Assembly: GCF_000788395.1 (NCBI RefSeq) | Contig: NZ_CP009888.1 | Span: 62,001-126,000 of the forward strand | DNA: 64,000 nucleotides | Source: Pseudoalteromonas piratica | GTDB taxonomy: Bacteria; Pseudomonadota; Gammaproteobacteria; Enterobacterales; Alteromonadaceae | Direction of reading: 5' to 3' | In this document: one piece after another, positions 17,298 to 26,106 of the stretch | Layout of the letters: each line of letters starts with the position of its first letter | Numbering within the stretch: position 1 is the stretch's first letter | The notes under the pieces: generated by a model | The model's input: only the letters and a program-made list of their open reading frames with translations | What the model was told of the DNA's origin: nothing | Database searches by the model: none | Translations under genes and position numbers: made by a program

Positions 17298-17924
17298 TTA
17301 GCAGCCGTAGCCCCAACGTTTAGCCAGAGTATGCTCAATAGATAAATGATCTAAAATGCGCGCCACCATAAAGTTAACCAAGTCATCAATTGAACTTGGG
17401 TTATGATAAAACCCAGGTGCTGCAGGCATGATAGTTACACCTAGTTGCGCCAGCTTATGCATATTTTCAAGGTGAATCGCGCTAAGCGGTGTTTCGCGCA
17501 CCACCAGCATTAATTGACCTTTTTCTTTAATCACTACATCAGCTGCACGCTCTAATAAGTTATCAGATGCGCCATGACTAATCGCCGATACAGTACCTGC
17601 GCTACACGGGCAGACAATCATCTTTTTAGGTGCAGCACTACCCGACGCTACAGGGCTAAACCAGTTATCTTTGCCAAATGCTTTAACCTGATTTGGCTTG
17701 GCATTGAATAAGCTAGATAGTTGCTCCGTTGCCTTTTCTTCGTTGCCCGACAGTTTTACGTCTGATTCCGTATCAAGCACCACGCGGGCTGCGCTTGATA
17801 CCAAAACAAATACTTGATGATTTAACGAAATTAGCGTTTCAATTAATTTTAAACCATACGGCATGCCTGAAGCACCGCTAAGTGCAACGGTAATGGTTTC
17901 ATTAAATTCATGGTTTTGCGTCAT
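17298..17924 (-). CDS. ubiX: flavin prenyltransferase UbiX
   Basis: 208 aa. The FMN-binding N-terminus [19 protein letters not shown] and the C-terminal [30 protein letters not shown] are characteristic. UbiX attaches dimethylallyl phosphate to FMN to make the prenylated flavin cofactor of the decarboxylase UbiD, used in ubiquinone synthesis. The ATG at 17922-17924 is 7 bp after the mpl stop. Adjacency to mpl is shared by several gammaproteobacteria. ubiD is not in the window. Confidence 0.9.
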   Translation of the reverse strand: MTQNHEFNETITVALSGASGMPYGLKLIETLISLNHQVFVLVSSAARVVLDTESDVKLSGNEEKATEQLSSLFNAKPNQVKAFGKDNWFSPVASGSAAPKKMIVCPCSAGTVSAISHGASDNLLERAADVVIKEKGQLMLVVRETPLSAIHLENMHKLAQLGVTIMPAAPGFYHNPSSIDDLVNFMVARILDHLSIEHTLAKRWGYGC

Positions 17925-17931
17925 AAAAAGC

Positions 17932-19275
17932 CTATTTGTTGGCGAGCGCATCTAAAATACGATTATGAATATTTTCAAAGCCACCGTTACTCATTACCAA
18001 TATATGGTCGCCGCTAGTTGCTTTTTCAAGTAGCGTTTTAATGATCTCATCTGTGCTGTTAAAACATAAAGCGCCAGCATTATTGGCAACGTCTTTGAGT
18101 GACCAGCTTAGGTTCTCTGGCTCAAATAAAATCACATCGTCGGCATTTTCGAGTGACGCTAATAATGTATTTTGATGCACGCCCATTTTCATTGTATTGG
18201 AACGTGGTTCTAATACGGCAAAAATACGCGCTTGGCCCACTTTTGCTCTGAGCCCTGCTAAGGTTGTTTTAATAGCAGTGGGATGATGGGCAAAATCATC
18301 GTAGAGCTTAATGCCCGCAACCTCGCCTTTTAATTCCATACGGCGCTTTGGTGAAATAAACTCAGCCAGCGCCGCAATTGATGTTTCAACAGGAATACCT
18401 ACATGACGCGCGGCTGCAATCGTCATTAAAGCGTTTTTAACATTATGCTCGCCAATTGCTTGCCAACTCACACGCCCAACGATAGCGCCACCAAGCAGTA
18501 CATCAAACTCACTGCCATCGGCGTTAATAAGTTGATAATCCCAGTCATTGCCAAGTTGCTCTTGCTCACTCCAACAACCTTTTTCGATAACTTGCTGAAT
18601 ATTTATATCATCGCTTGGCCAAATCACTTTACCTTGCCCTGGTACAATGCGTAATAAATGATGGAACTGCTTTTGAATTGCCGCTAAATCTTCAAAAATA
18701 TCAGCGTGGTCAAATTCAAGGTTATTGAGAATTAAGGTGCGCGGCAGATAATGCACAAACTTACTGCGCTTATCAAAAAATGCGGTGTCATATTCATCTG
18801 CTTCAATGACAAAAAACGGTGTTTTGCCAATGCGCGCCGACAGGCCAAAGTTTTGTACAACGCCACCAATTAAAAAACTTGGATCAAGACCAGCGTATTC
18901 TAATACCCATGCAAGCATACTGGCTGTGGTGGTTTTACCATGAGTACCTGAAACTGCTAGCACCCATGCATCTTGCAATACATTATGTTTTAACCACTCA
19001 GGGCCGGAAGTATATGGAATACGATTTTCAAGCACATATTCAACACATGGATTACCACGGCTCATGGCATTACCAATCACTACAATATCTGGTTTTGGCT
19101 TTAACTGTGCAACATCGTAACCTTGAATGAGTTCAATGCCTAACGACTCAAGCTGAGTACTCATTGGTGGGTAAACGTTTTGATCTGAGCCAGTAACTTT
19201 ATGGCCCAAGGATTTTGCAATGGCTGCGATGCCCCCCATAAAGGTGCCGCAAATACCTAAAATATGAATATGCAT
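17932..19275 (-). CDS. mpl: UDP-N-acetylmuramate:tripeptide ligase Mpl
   Basis: 447 aa, normal length. A Mur-ligase family enzyme with the P-loop [12 protein letters not shown] (about residues 110-121), the N-terminal [17 protein letters not shown]ossmann motif and the central [19 protein letters not shown] motif typical of Mpl/MurC. Mpl joins recycled L-Ala-gamma-D-Glu-meso-Dap to UDP-MurNAc in the cytoplasm, returning murein peptides to cell-wall synthesis. First gene of a five-gene, closely spaced operon (mpl-ubiX-ATPase-permease-methyltransferase). Confidence 0.92.
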   Translation of the reverse strand: MHIHILGICGTFMGGIAAIAKSLGHKVTGSDQNVYPPMSTQLESLGIELIQGYDVAQLKPKPDIVVIGNAMSRGNPCVEYVLENRIPYTSGPEWLKHNVLQDAWVLAVSGTHGKTTTASMLAWVLEYAGLDPSFLIGGVVQNFGLSARIGKTPFFVIEADEYDTAFFDKRSKFVHYLPRTLILNNLEFDHADIFEDLAAIQKQFHHLLRIVPGQGKVIWPSDDINIQQVIEKGCWSEQEQLGNDWDYQLINADGSEFDVLLGGAIVGRVSWQAIGEHNVKNALMTIAAARHVGIPVETSIAALAEFISPKRRMELKGEVAGIKLYDDFAHHPTAIKTTLAGLRAKVGQARIFAVLEPRSNTMKMGVHQNTLLASLENADDVILFEPENLSWSLKDVANNAGALCFNSTDEIIKTLLEKATSGDHILVMSNGGFENIHNRILDALANK

Positions 19276-19338
19276 TGTTGTTAATTCTTGTCGTATAAAT
19301 TCGATATGAGCTTTAAAAAATTTAACAGTTCAAAAAAA

Positions 19339-19366
19339 AAGCCCATTAGATTTCGCTAATGGGCTT
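19339..19366 (-). terminator. rho-independent terminator of the metalloprotease gene
   Basis: Perfect 11-bp stem AAGCCCATTAG / CTAATGGGCTT with a 6-nt loop. The minus-strand 3' side is a run of nine T. It is 27 bp past the stop at 19394 and just upstream of mpl. Confidence 0.92.
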
Positions 19367-19393
19367 AGTATGCCATAACTTACCAATTAGGTG

Positions 19394-21796
19394 TTAAATA
19401 GGTGAGCCTGGTGGCATAGGTAATGGTTTGAAGTTACCCTGCCAGCTTCCCTTTTCTATCGACTTGGTTAACACATTGGCGATGTGTTTTTTGAAGTTAT
19501 CGTTAGTACGTGCATATTTACTACTAATAAAGGTAATTTGACCAACTAACTCAGCCTGTACCTCTGGGTCGGTTTTATCACTAAGCGCTGCATTGACTAA
19601 ATGATATGCCGTCACCATTTGAATGCGCTGTGCAACTTGATGCAACATGCCTTGCTTTTGGTTACTGAAAAACACTTGCTCACAAAGTTGAAATAACACA
19701 TTACGCGCACTTAGCTGTTTGCTGTCTCGCATCGCTTGGAAATGAAGGCGATTAAGACGCTGTGAGTTTAACAATAAAGAAAGTGAATGATTTGCAGAAA
19801 CCTCCGGTAATGCTAACGGATCAAGTGTTAAACCTGTACGGCCAACTAGACTTTCACGCGTTTTGTATTCTCCGTAAGCTTTTGGTGTAATCACATCAAG
19901 TACGTGCTCAGGTACCACTAACTGGTCAGCATCAAGCGTTGTTAATAACGCGCTTAGTGCTTCTTTTTGCTTAGCAACATCAACAAGCTTGTTGCCTTTA
20001 AAAGTATCACCACTACGTAACTCATAATCGTAATCAATGCCAGCAATCAATTTAACCGCCGCTTCCGTTTGATAACGATGGAATAAATAAAGTGGAATAA
20101 ACACTTCTTCTAGCTGCGATAGCGCCGTACCGTTTTTAATATTATGAAGGCCAAACTTCGATATCGCTTTTTCACGAATAGCAAGCACTCGTTGAAGCTC
20201 TTGGCTCGGGTTTTCACCGTTATCCCATAAATGCGCTGTTGGATGTGCACCGCCTTGCGCACGCGCATCACTATCAGAAATAAACTCAAGACCAAGGCGC
20301 TTATTTTCCGCTAAAATTTTTTCAAGCTCTTTTGCTTCACTCAAAATCGGAAAATCTGAGTAACCATATTTCACAACTTGAATATCCCACACACCTAAGC
20401 CTTTGCCATAGCCGTTTTCAGTATTAAAGCTGCCATCCTCATTAAAGCTCACTAGTGGATGCGGATAATCCATGACCGAAGCGCGGTCTTTTACTGACGC
20501 AGAGAAATTATGCGCAATACCTAGAGTGTGACCTACTTCATGGGCACTTAACTGGCGAATACGGTCAAGGGCCATCGCATGTAATTTTTCGACTGTTTCA
20601 TCACCTTTTAAGTAAGGCGCTGCCAGTGCTTCTGCAATCAAAATATCTTGGCGTACACGCAGTGAACCAAGCGTTACATGACCTTTAATAATTTCGCCTG
20701 TGCGCGGGTCGATGACACTTGAACCATATGACCAACCACGGGTTGCACGATGCACCCATTGGATTACGTTATAACGAATATCCATCGGATCTGCATTTTC
20801 AGGTAGCATTTTTACTTGGTACGCGTTTTTATAACCCGCCGCTTCAAAGGCTGCCTGCCACCACTTAGCACCATCAAGTAAAGCTGTTTTTACCGGATCT
20901 GGCACACCAGGATCGAGGTAGTAAACAATCGGTTTAACGGCTTCGGAGATTTCAGCTGTTGGGTCTTTTTTCGCTAAGCGATGTTTTGGAATATAACGCA
21001 CATACATCGACTCAGATAAAGGCGCTGCGTAGTCTTTATATTCTTCACTCCAAAAGCCCGATTGCGGGTGGAATTTTCGCGGTTTAAAGCCATCGTCCGG
21101 TAGCTCTATAAACGAGTGGTGTAAGTGGACTGAAATTGAATACGGATCGGGTGCAACCTGTTTTACATATTTACCCGGCTTTGTGCCATTAAAGCTAACA
21201 ATCGCTTCTAACTCGGTATTTTTAGCAAACGACTTTGAGCGCGGCATATAAACTGCACTTTTGCTTTTATCTAAACTGAAACTACCTTGATTTCGACCCG
21301 CTAAGGTTCTTGACACACCATGCACATCAGATAATAGGTAAGGTGTGTAATCAATTAAAACATGGTTATCGCTCGCAGCTTTGATTTCAAAACCGTGTAA
21401 CACACTTGATGCAAATGCTTCACGAATACTCTGTAGTTCAGCTTTATTGTTGCTGTTTGCTCGGTAGTAAGTATTGTTTTGTTTTAGTAAAAGCTTATTG
21501 CCATGTCTTTCAAACTGCACAACTTTTGTATCGCCCAACTGACCACGGTCAAGTCCTATATCATTCGACCCTAAACCGTATGGCATACTGAGTTGTAGTA
21601 AAAATTCATGGTTTAATTTATCTACTTCTAAATAAACCTTGCCCGAAGTATTGTCATAATAAAAGGTAAAATAGCCCGGGTAACGATTCATTTCGCTAGT
21701 AAATGCATCAATGGGTTTCAGGGTTGCCTGCGCTTTTGGTATACTTAACAGTAACAAAGCACAGATCAGCAGAAATGGTTGTACTAATCTTTGCAT
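19394..21796 (-). CDS. secreted zinc-dependent metalloprotease (DUF5117/DUF4953 type)
   Basis: 800 aa with a classical signal peptide (MQRLVQPFLL... ending near KAQA, residue 24). An N-terminal DUF5117-like beta region is followed by a metzincin-type catalytic domain with HEVGHTLGIAHNF: His419, Glu420 and His423 are the zinc and catalytic residues, His429 is the third zinc ligand. The C-terminal 300 residues are helical. Members of this family are common in marine Alteromonadales and Bacteroidetes and are exported to the periplasm or beyond; substrates are not defined. Transcribed alone, divergent from fbp. Confidence 0.85.
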   Translation of the reverse strand: MQRLVQPFLLICALLLLSIPKAQATLKPIDAFTSEMNRYPGYFTFYYDNTSGKVYLEVDKLNHEFLLQLSMPYGLGSNDIGLDRGQLGDTKVVQFERHGNKLLLKQNNTYYRANSNNKAELQSIREAFASSVLHGFEIKAASDNHVLIDYTPYLLSDVHGVSRTLAGRNQGSFSLDKSKSAVYMPRSKSFAKNTELEAIVSFNGTKPGKYVKQVAPDPYSISVHLHHSFIELPDDGFKPRKFHPQSGFWSEEYKDYAAPLSESMYVRYIPKHRLAKKDPTAEISEAVKPIVYYLDPGVPDPVKTALLDGAKWWQAAFEAAGYKNAYQVKMLPENADPMDIRYNVIQWVHRATRGWSYGSSVIDPRTGEIIKGHVTLGSLRVRQDILIAEALAAPYLKGDETVEKLHAMALDRIRQLSAHEVGHTLGIAHNFSASVKDRASVMDYPHPLVSFNEDGSFNTENGYGKGLGVWDIQVVKYGYSDFPILSEAKELEKILAENKRLGLEFISDSDARAQGGAHPTAHLWDNGENPSQELQRVLAIREKAISKFGLHNIKNGTALSQLEEVFIPLYLFHRYQTEAAVKLIAGIDYDYELRSGDTFKGNKLVDVAKQKEALSALLTTLDADQLVVPEHVLDVITPKAYGEYKTRESLVGRTGLTLDPLALPEVSANHSLSLLLNSQRLNRLHFQAMRDSKQLSARNVLFQLCEQVFFSNQKQGMLHQVAQRIQMVTAYHLVNAALSDKTDPEVQAELVGQITFISSKYARTNDNFKKHIANVLTKSIEKGSWQGNFKPLPMPPGSPI

Positions 21797-21951
21797 CTTC
21801 TTTGTTATTTCATTATCAATGGTGCATGGTGCTTAAATGATACACAAGCTGATGTACAATTGTATACAAATTTAACTGAGCGCTACCGAAAGGTTGCCTG
21901 TTGCCACCCTCTCACTTTATGTGGCAATAAGCTAATAGTCAGGATTATATA

Positions 21952-22920
21952 ATGCGTAGACTTCCACCAGTATTGATCGAAGACGGCTGTCCTCGTGATC
22001 TTTTATCATTGATCAGAACAATTCTTGCTGCTTGTAAGGAAATTTCATTCCGTGTAAGCCAAGGTGAATTATCAGGTGTTTTAGGTTCAACCTTAGATGA
22101 AAACATTCAAGGTGAAACACAAAAGAAGCTTGATGTTTTATCGAACCAATTACTCAAAGATATTCTACTTGAGTCTGGCTATGTAAAAGCCATCGCGTCT
22201 GAAGAAGAAGATTATACTGTTGCTGGCAACCCTGATGCTGAATATATCGTTGCATTTGATCCACTAGATGGGTCTTCAAATACCGATATTAACTCGTTAG
22301 TTGGTACTATCTTTTCAATTATGAAAGCGCCAAAAGACAAAGCCGCTGATGATCAAAGCATTTTCATGCAAGCGGGTAAGCACCAAGTCGCAGCAGGTTA
22401 TGTGCTTTATGGCCCTTCAACTATGTTGGCGTTAACTATTGGTAAAGGCACGCGTTTATTTACATTAGACAGAACGCACGGCAGTTTCTTACTTACTGAA
22501 GATAAAGTAACTATTCCTGAAGATACTAAAGAATTCGCAATTAATGCATCAAATCAGCGCCATTGGCTAGCACCAATGCAAAACTACATTGCTGATTGTC
22601 TTGCTGGTGAAGAGGGTCCGCGCAAGAAAAACTTTAATATGCGTTGGATTGCCTGCATGGTAGGTGATGTTCACCGTTTATTATGTCGCGGCGGCTTATT
22701 TACTTACCCTGAAGATACAAAAAACCCAGAAAAGCCATTCAAGCTACGCTTACTTTATGAAGCAAACCCAATGGCAATGCTAGTAGAGCAAGCTGGCGGT
22801 GTTGCATATGCAGGACTTGACCGTATTTTAGATATTGAACCGCAAGAGATTCATCAGCGTGTTGCTGTTACCATGGGTTCAAAAAATGAAGTTGAGATTT
22901 GCTTGGATTATCACAAGTAA
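21952..22920 (+). CDS. fbp: class I fructose-1,6-bisphosphatase
   Basis: 322 aa. The metal and substrate motifs are intact: [27 protein letters not shown] (about residues 100-119) and [18 protein letters not shown]. The enzyme removes the 1-phosphate of fructose-1,6-bisphosphate, the committed step of gluconeogenesis, in the cytoplasm. Monocistronic with a clear terminator. The start ATG is at 21952. Confidence 0.95.
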   Translation: MRRLPPVLIEDGCPRDLLSLIRTILAACKEISFRVSQGELSGVLGSTLDENIQGETQKKLDVLSNQLLKDILLESGYVKAIASEEEDYTVAGNPDAEYIVAFDPLDGSSNTDINSLVGTIFSIMKAPKDKAADDQSIFMQAGKHQVAAGYVLYGPSTMLALTIGKGTRLFTLDRTHGSFLLTEDKVTIPEDTKEFAINASNQRHWLAPMQNYIADCLAGEEGPRKKNFNMRWIACMVGDVHRLLCRGGLFTYPEDTKNPEKPFKLRLLYEANPMAMLVEQAGGVAYAGLDRILDIEPQEIHQRVAVTMGSKNEVEICLDYHK

Positions 22921-22942
22921 GCAATCTTTATCTTGAGTAATA

Positions 22943-22969
22943 AAAAAACCGCGATTTACGCGGTTTTTT
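22943..22969 (+). terminator. rho-independent terminator of fbp
   Basis: Perfect 11-bp stem AAAAAACCGCG / CGCGGTTTTTT with a 5-nt loop, 22 bp past the fbp stop. The A-run on the left flank would let it also act for the convergent bfd gene. Confidence 0.93.
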
Positions 22970-22992
22970 ATTTAGGAATCTTATATTTTGAA

Positions 22993-23208
22993 TCAAGCTA
23001 CTTTTTGGCAGCTGGTGTAATCAACACTTACTTTAATAGCTAATTCTTGCTGCGACTGTGTGATTACATCCTTTGCATGACACACACATTTACCACATTG
23101 ACTGCCTACACCTAAACAACCACGCACATCTCGCATCGAATCCATACCATCGGTTACGGCCTGTTTAATCTGTTTTTCAGTAACTGCATGACAAATACAA
23201 ACGTACAT
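22993..23208 (-). CDS. bfd: bacterioferritin-associated ferredoxin
   Basis: 71 aa. The BFD-like [2Fe-2S] pattern is present: Cys4 and Cys6 (MYVCICHAV), then Cys38 and Cys41 (QCGKC), with extra cysteines at 31 and 43. Bfd donates electrons to bacterioferritin to release stored iron. No bfr gene is adjacent; the only ferritin here is an FtnA type at 51826. Iron control is supported by a Fur box 50 bp upstream of the start. Confidence 0.85.
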   Translation of the reverse strand: MYVCICHAVTEKQIKQAVTDGMDSMRDVRGCLGVGSQCGKCVCHAKDVITQSQQELAIKVSVDYTSCQKVA

Positions 23209-23257
23209 AATAAGTGAGTGCTTTCAAAATTAATTACACTACAAATTTTAATGCTAT

Positions 23258-23272
23258 TGAGAATAATTTTCA
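23258..23272. promoter_or_regulatory. Fur box upstream of bfd
   Basis: TGAGAATAATTTTCA matches the 7-1-7 Fur consensus TGATAATNATTATCA at 12 of 14 defined positions. It is 50 bp upstream of the bfd ATG in an AT-rich promoter region, consistent with Fur-Fe2+ repression when iron is ample. Confidence 0.75.
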
Positions 23273-23336
23273 ATAATATTAATAACTGTAAAAACAGCTA
23301 TTTACAAAAAAGCATTAATTAACCTTCTTTTTTCCT

Positions 23337-24011
23337 TCAAATTTGTCCATGCTCTGCAAAGGAGTGAGTATTACCAGCAGCAATTATAATGTGATCTAAA
23401 ATACTCACATCAATCAAAGCAAGCGCGTCTGATAATCGCTTTGTAATTAATTTATCCGCCTCTGAAGGTTCAGCTATGCCACTTGGGTGGTTATGTGCCA
23501 AAATCACATTTGCCGCGTTGTATTTAAGCACTGTGGTAACGACTTCTCGGGGATAAACCGATGCTGCGTTAATCGTACCTTGAAATAAATTGATCGATTT
23601 AATAAGCCTGTTTTGGCTATCGAGCAGCAGCAAGTAAAAACATTCTTTGTGCTCTTTTTGTAATTCGCATTTTAGGTAGTTTATTACCGAATAAGGCGAA
23701 TCAAATACGGCTTCTCGCTTAAGTTGCTCAGCAAAAAAACGTTTACTCAGTTCAAGCACAGCTTGCAGCTGAACATATTTTGCGGGTCCGAGCCCTAATT
23801 GCTGACAGAATGAATCACACTCCAGTGACAGGAGTTGACCAAGTGAGCCTTGTTGTTTGAGCAATGTATCGGCAAGTTCAATAGCATTTAGCCCTTTAAT
23901 ACCGGTACGTAAAAAGATAGCTAATAACTCTGCGTCGGTTAAACTCGATGCGCCTTTACTTAATAGCTTTTCTCTAGGTCTTGCCTCAATGGGCATTTGA
24001 TTTATTTGCAT
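23337..24011 (-). CDS. radC: RadC / JAB-domain protein
   Basis: 224 aa. An N-terminal helix-hairpin-helix-like region (about 20-80) and a C-terminal JAMM metalloprotease-fold domain with HNHPSGIAEPSEAD (about residues 170-185). The family was once linked to DNA repair, but that role is not confirmed. As in many bacteria, the gene is divergent from coaBC. ATGs at codons 1 and 6 are both possible; I kept the longer form. Confidence 0.85.
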   Translation of the reverse strand: MQINQMPIEARPREKLLSKGASSLTDAELLAIFLRTGIKGLNAIELADTLLKQQGSLGQLLSLECDSFCQQLGLGPAKYVQLQAVLELSKRFFAEQLKREAVFDSPYSVINYLKCELQKEHKECFYLLLLDSQNRLIKSINLFQGTINAASVYPREVVTTVLKYNAANVILAHNHPSGIAEPSEADKLITKRLSDALALIDVSILDHIIIAAGNTHSFAEHGQI

Positions 24012-24106
24012 TTAACAATCCTTGTTAAGCTCTTTGCGTTCATTTAATAGTATAGCCAGCCTCGCCAAAAATCATCGAAAATGGTATGGTTTGGCTAATT
24101 TAAAAA

Positions 24107-25315
24107 ATGTCATTAATTATTATGTCGAAGAAAATAGTATTGGGAATTACAGGCGGCATCGCTGCTTATAAATGTGCCGAATTAACAAGACGTTTAACTG
24201 AAAACGGTGCGCAAGTTAAGGTAGTAATGACTGACTCTGCACAACAGTTTATTACCCCGCTTACCATGCAAGCCGTATCAGGAAACCCAGTTTCGACATC
24301 TTTACTTGACCCTGCGGCTGAAGCGGCGATGGGTCACATTGAATTTGCAAAATGGGCTGATCTTATTTTAATTGCACCAGCCAGTGCTAACACCATCGCC
24401 AAAATGGCGCATGGAATGGCCGATGATCTTTTAACCACCTTAGTACTCGCAACACCTGCTAAAGTAGCAATTGCACCGGCGATGAATCAGCAAATGTACG
24501 CCCATCCTGCAACCCTGCAAAACTTACAAAAATTAAGTGAATATGGCGTGTCTATTTGGGGACCTGCCAGTGGCGAGCAAGCCTGTGGTGATGTAGGTAA
24601 AGGGCGAATGCTTGAACCAAACGAGCTAGTTGAGTTGTGTTTAATGCGCGAAGATACCCCACTGCTGGCAGGTAAAACTGTGACTATCACAGCGGGTCCA
24701 ACCCGTGAAGCGCTTGATCCTGTGCGTTTTATCTCTAATCACAGCTCAGGGAAAATGGGCTTTTCACTAGCGTGTGCAGCAAAAGCGCTGGGGGCCAAGG
24801 TAAATCTAATTAGTGGCCCAGTTAATTTAACCACACCAAGTGAAGTTAATCGTTTTGATGTTGAAAGTGCACAACAGATGCATGATGCTGCCATGGAGTT
24901 AGCTGTTAATTCAGATGTATTTATTGGCTGTGCTGCAGTTGCCGATTACAAGGCAACGACGACTGCAAATAATAAAATTAAAAAACAGGGCGATACCATG
25001 ACCATTGAGCTCAGCAAAAACCCTGACATTATCGCGTCAGTTGCAGCGCTTGAAGAAAACCGCCCGTTTACAGTCGGTTTTGCCGCCGAAACAAATGATG
25101 TTGCTAACTACGCTAAAGGCAAACTAAAAAATAAAAATCTCGATATGATTTGTGCCAACGATGTGTCCGATTCTAGCATTGGTTTTAATAGTGAAAACAA
25201 TGCGATGACACTCTTTTGGCCGGAGGGCGAACGCCATTTATCGCTGCAATCAAAACAGCAAATTAGCCATTTAATATTAAAAGAAATCGCATCAAAACTG
25301 GCGGCTAAAAAGTAA
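24107..25315 (+). CDS. coaBC: bifunctional phosphopantothenoylcysteine synthetase/decarboxylase CoaBC
   Basis: 402 aa. The N-terminal CoaC flavoprotein domain ([40 protein letters not shown] with the catalytic His; [20 protein letters not shown] with the catalytic Cys) and the C-terminal CoaB domain ([43 protein letters not shown]) are both complete. It makes 4'-phosphopantetheine from phosphopantothenate and cysteine. Start at 24107, or at the ATG five codons later. In E. coli the order is dfp-dut-slmA; here dut is missing from between coaBC and slmA. Confidence 0.95.
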   Translation: MSLIIMSKKIVLGITGGIAAYKCAELTRRLTENGAQVKVVMTDSAQQFITPLTMQAVSGNPVSTSLLDPAAEAAMGHIEFAKWADLILIAPASANTIAKMAHGMADDLLTTLVLATPAKVAIAPAMNQQMYAHPATLQNLQKLSEYGVSIWGPASGEQACGDVGKGRMLEPNELVELCLMREDTPLLAGKTVTITAGPTREALDPVRFISNHSSGKMGFSLACAAKALGAKVNLISGPVNLTTPSEVNRFDVESAQQMHDAAMELAVNSDVFIGCAAVADYKATTTANNKIKKQGDTMTIELSKNPDIIASVAALEENRPFTVGFAAETNDVANYAKGKLKNKNLDMICANDVSDSSIGFNSENNAMTLFWPEGERHLSLQSKQQISHLILKEIASKLAAKK

Positions 25316-25397
25316 AAAAGCTGGCATCTAAAATCAGAAGTAATTAAGATAAACGGCTCTTGAGGTTGATAATAATGATAAGAAGTAAGGGATAAAA

Positions 25398-25985
25398 ATG
25401 CCTGCCACAAAACGTAGTAATCGCAAGGAAGAAATTTTACAAGCACTTGCGCAAATGCTTGAAACCAGTCCGGGACAACGCATCACCACGGCAAAACTAG
25501 CATCTGAGGTAGGTGTTTCTGAAGCGGCGCTATACCGCCACTTCCCAAGCAAAGCACGTATGTTTGAAGGATTAATCGAATTCATTGAAAACGCGCTGCT
25601 TTCAAATATCAATATTATCTTAGAAAAAGAAAAAGACACCCATAGCCGTATTCACAACATTTTATTGCTACTTCTCAGTTTTGCTGAAAAAAACCCTGGT
25701 ATTACACGTATTCTTACTGGTGATGCACTGCAAGGTGAGCAAGAACGATTACGCGAGCGTATTCAAGGCTTATTTGAAAAGCTAGAAACACAACTTAAAC
25801 AAGTGTTACGCGAACGCAAATTACGCGAAGGTAAAACGTTTACCCTTGCAGAAGAGCAACTTGCTAACCTTTTGCTTGCTTACGTTGAAGGTAAAATGAA
25901 CCAATTTGTGCGTTCTGATTTTAAAGCAAAACCAACCGCGCAATTTGACGCGCAGTGGTCACTTTTCACCTTAGCTTGGCACTAA
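25398..25985 (+). CDS. slmA: nucleoid occlusion factor SlmA
   Basis: 195 aa TetR-family protein. The helix-turn-helix is at about residues 24-52 ([24 protein letters not shown]), followed by the SlmA-type C-terminus. DNA-bound SlmA blocks FtsZ ring assembly over the nucleoid. AAGGG is 7 bp before the ATG. The gap of 82 bp after coaBC carries no gene. Confidence 0.93.
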   Translation: MPATKRSNRKEEILQALAQMLETSPGQRITTAKLASEVGVSEAALYRHFPSKARMFEGLIEFIENALLSNINIILEKEKDTHSRIHNILLLLLSFAEKNPGITRILTGDALQGEQERLRERIQGLFEKLETQLKQVLRERKLREGKTFTLAEEQLANLLLAYVEGKMNQFVRSDFKAKPTAQFDAQWSLFTLAWH

Positions 25986-25992
25986 TACCCTC

Positions 25993-26021
25993 GCGTTGAA
26001 GTAAACGTTTTACTTCAACGC
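25993..26021 (+). terminator. likely terminator of slmA
   Basis: Perfect 13-bp stem GCGTTGAAGTAAA / TTTACTTCAACGC with a 3-nt loop, 7 bp past the slmA stop. The following T-run is short (ACTATTTT), so efficiency is uncertain. Confidence 0.7.
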
Positions 26022-26106
26022 ACTATTTTGCAACTTATCGCATTCCCTTTCTTCTTTTTGGTTTCTGTTTACACTAGAGCTAACAATTAGCACTAGGTAA
26101 TCATTA

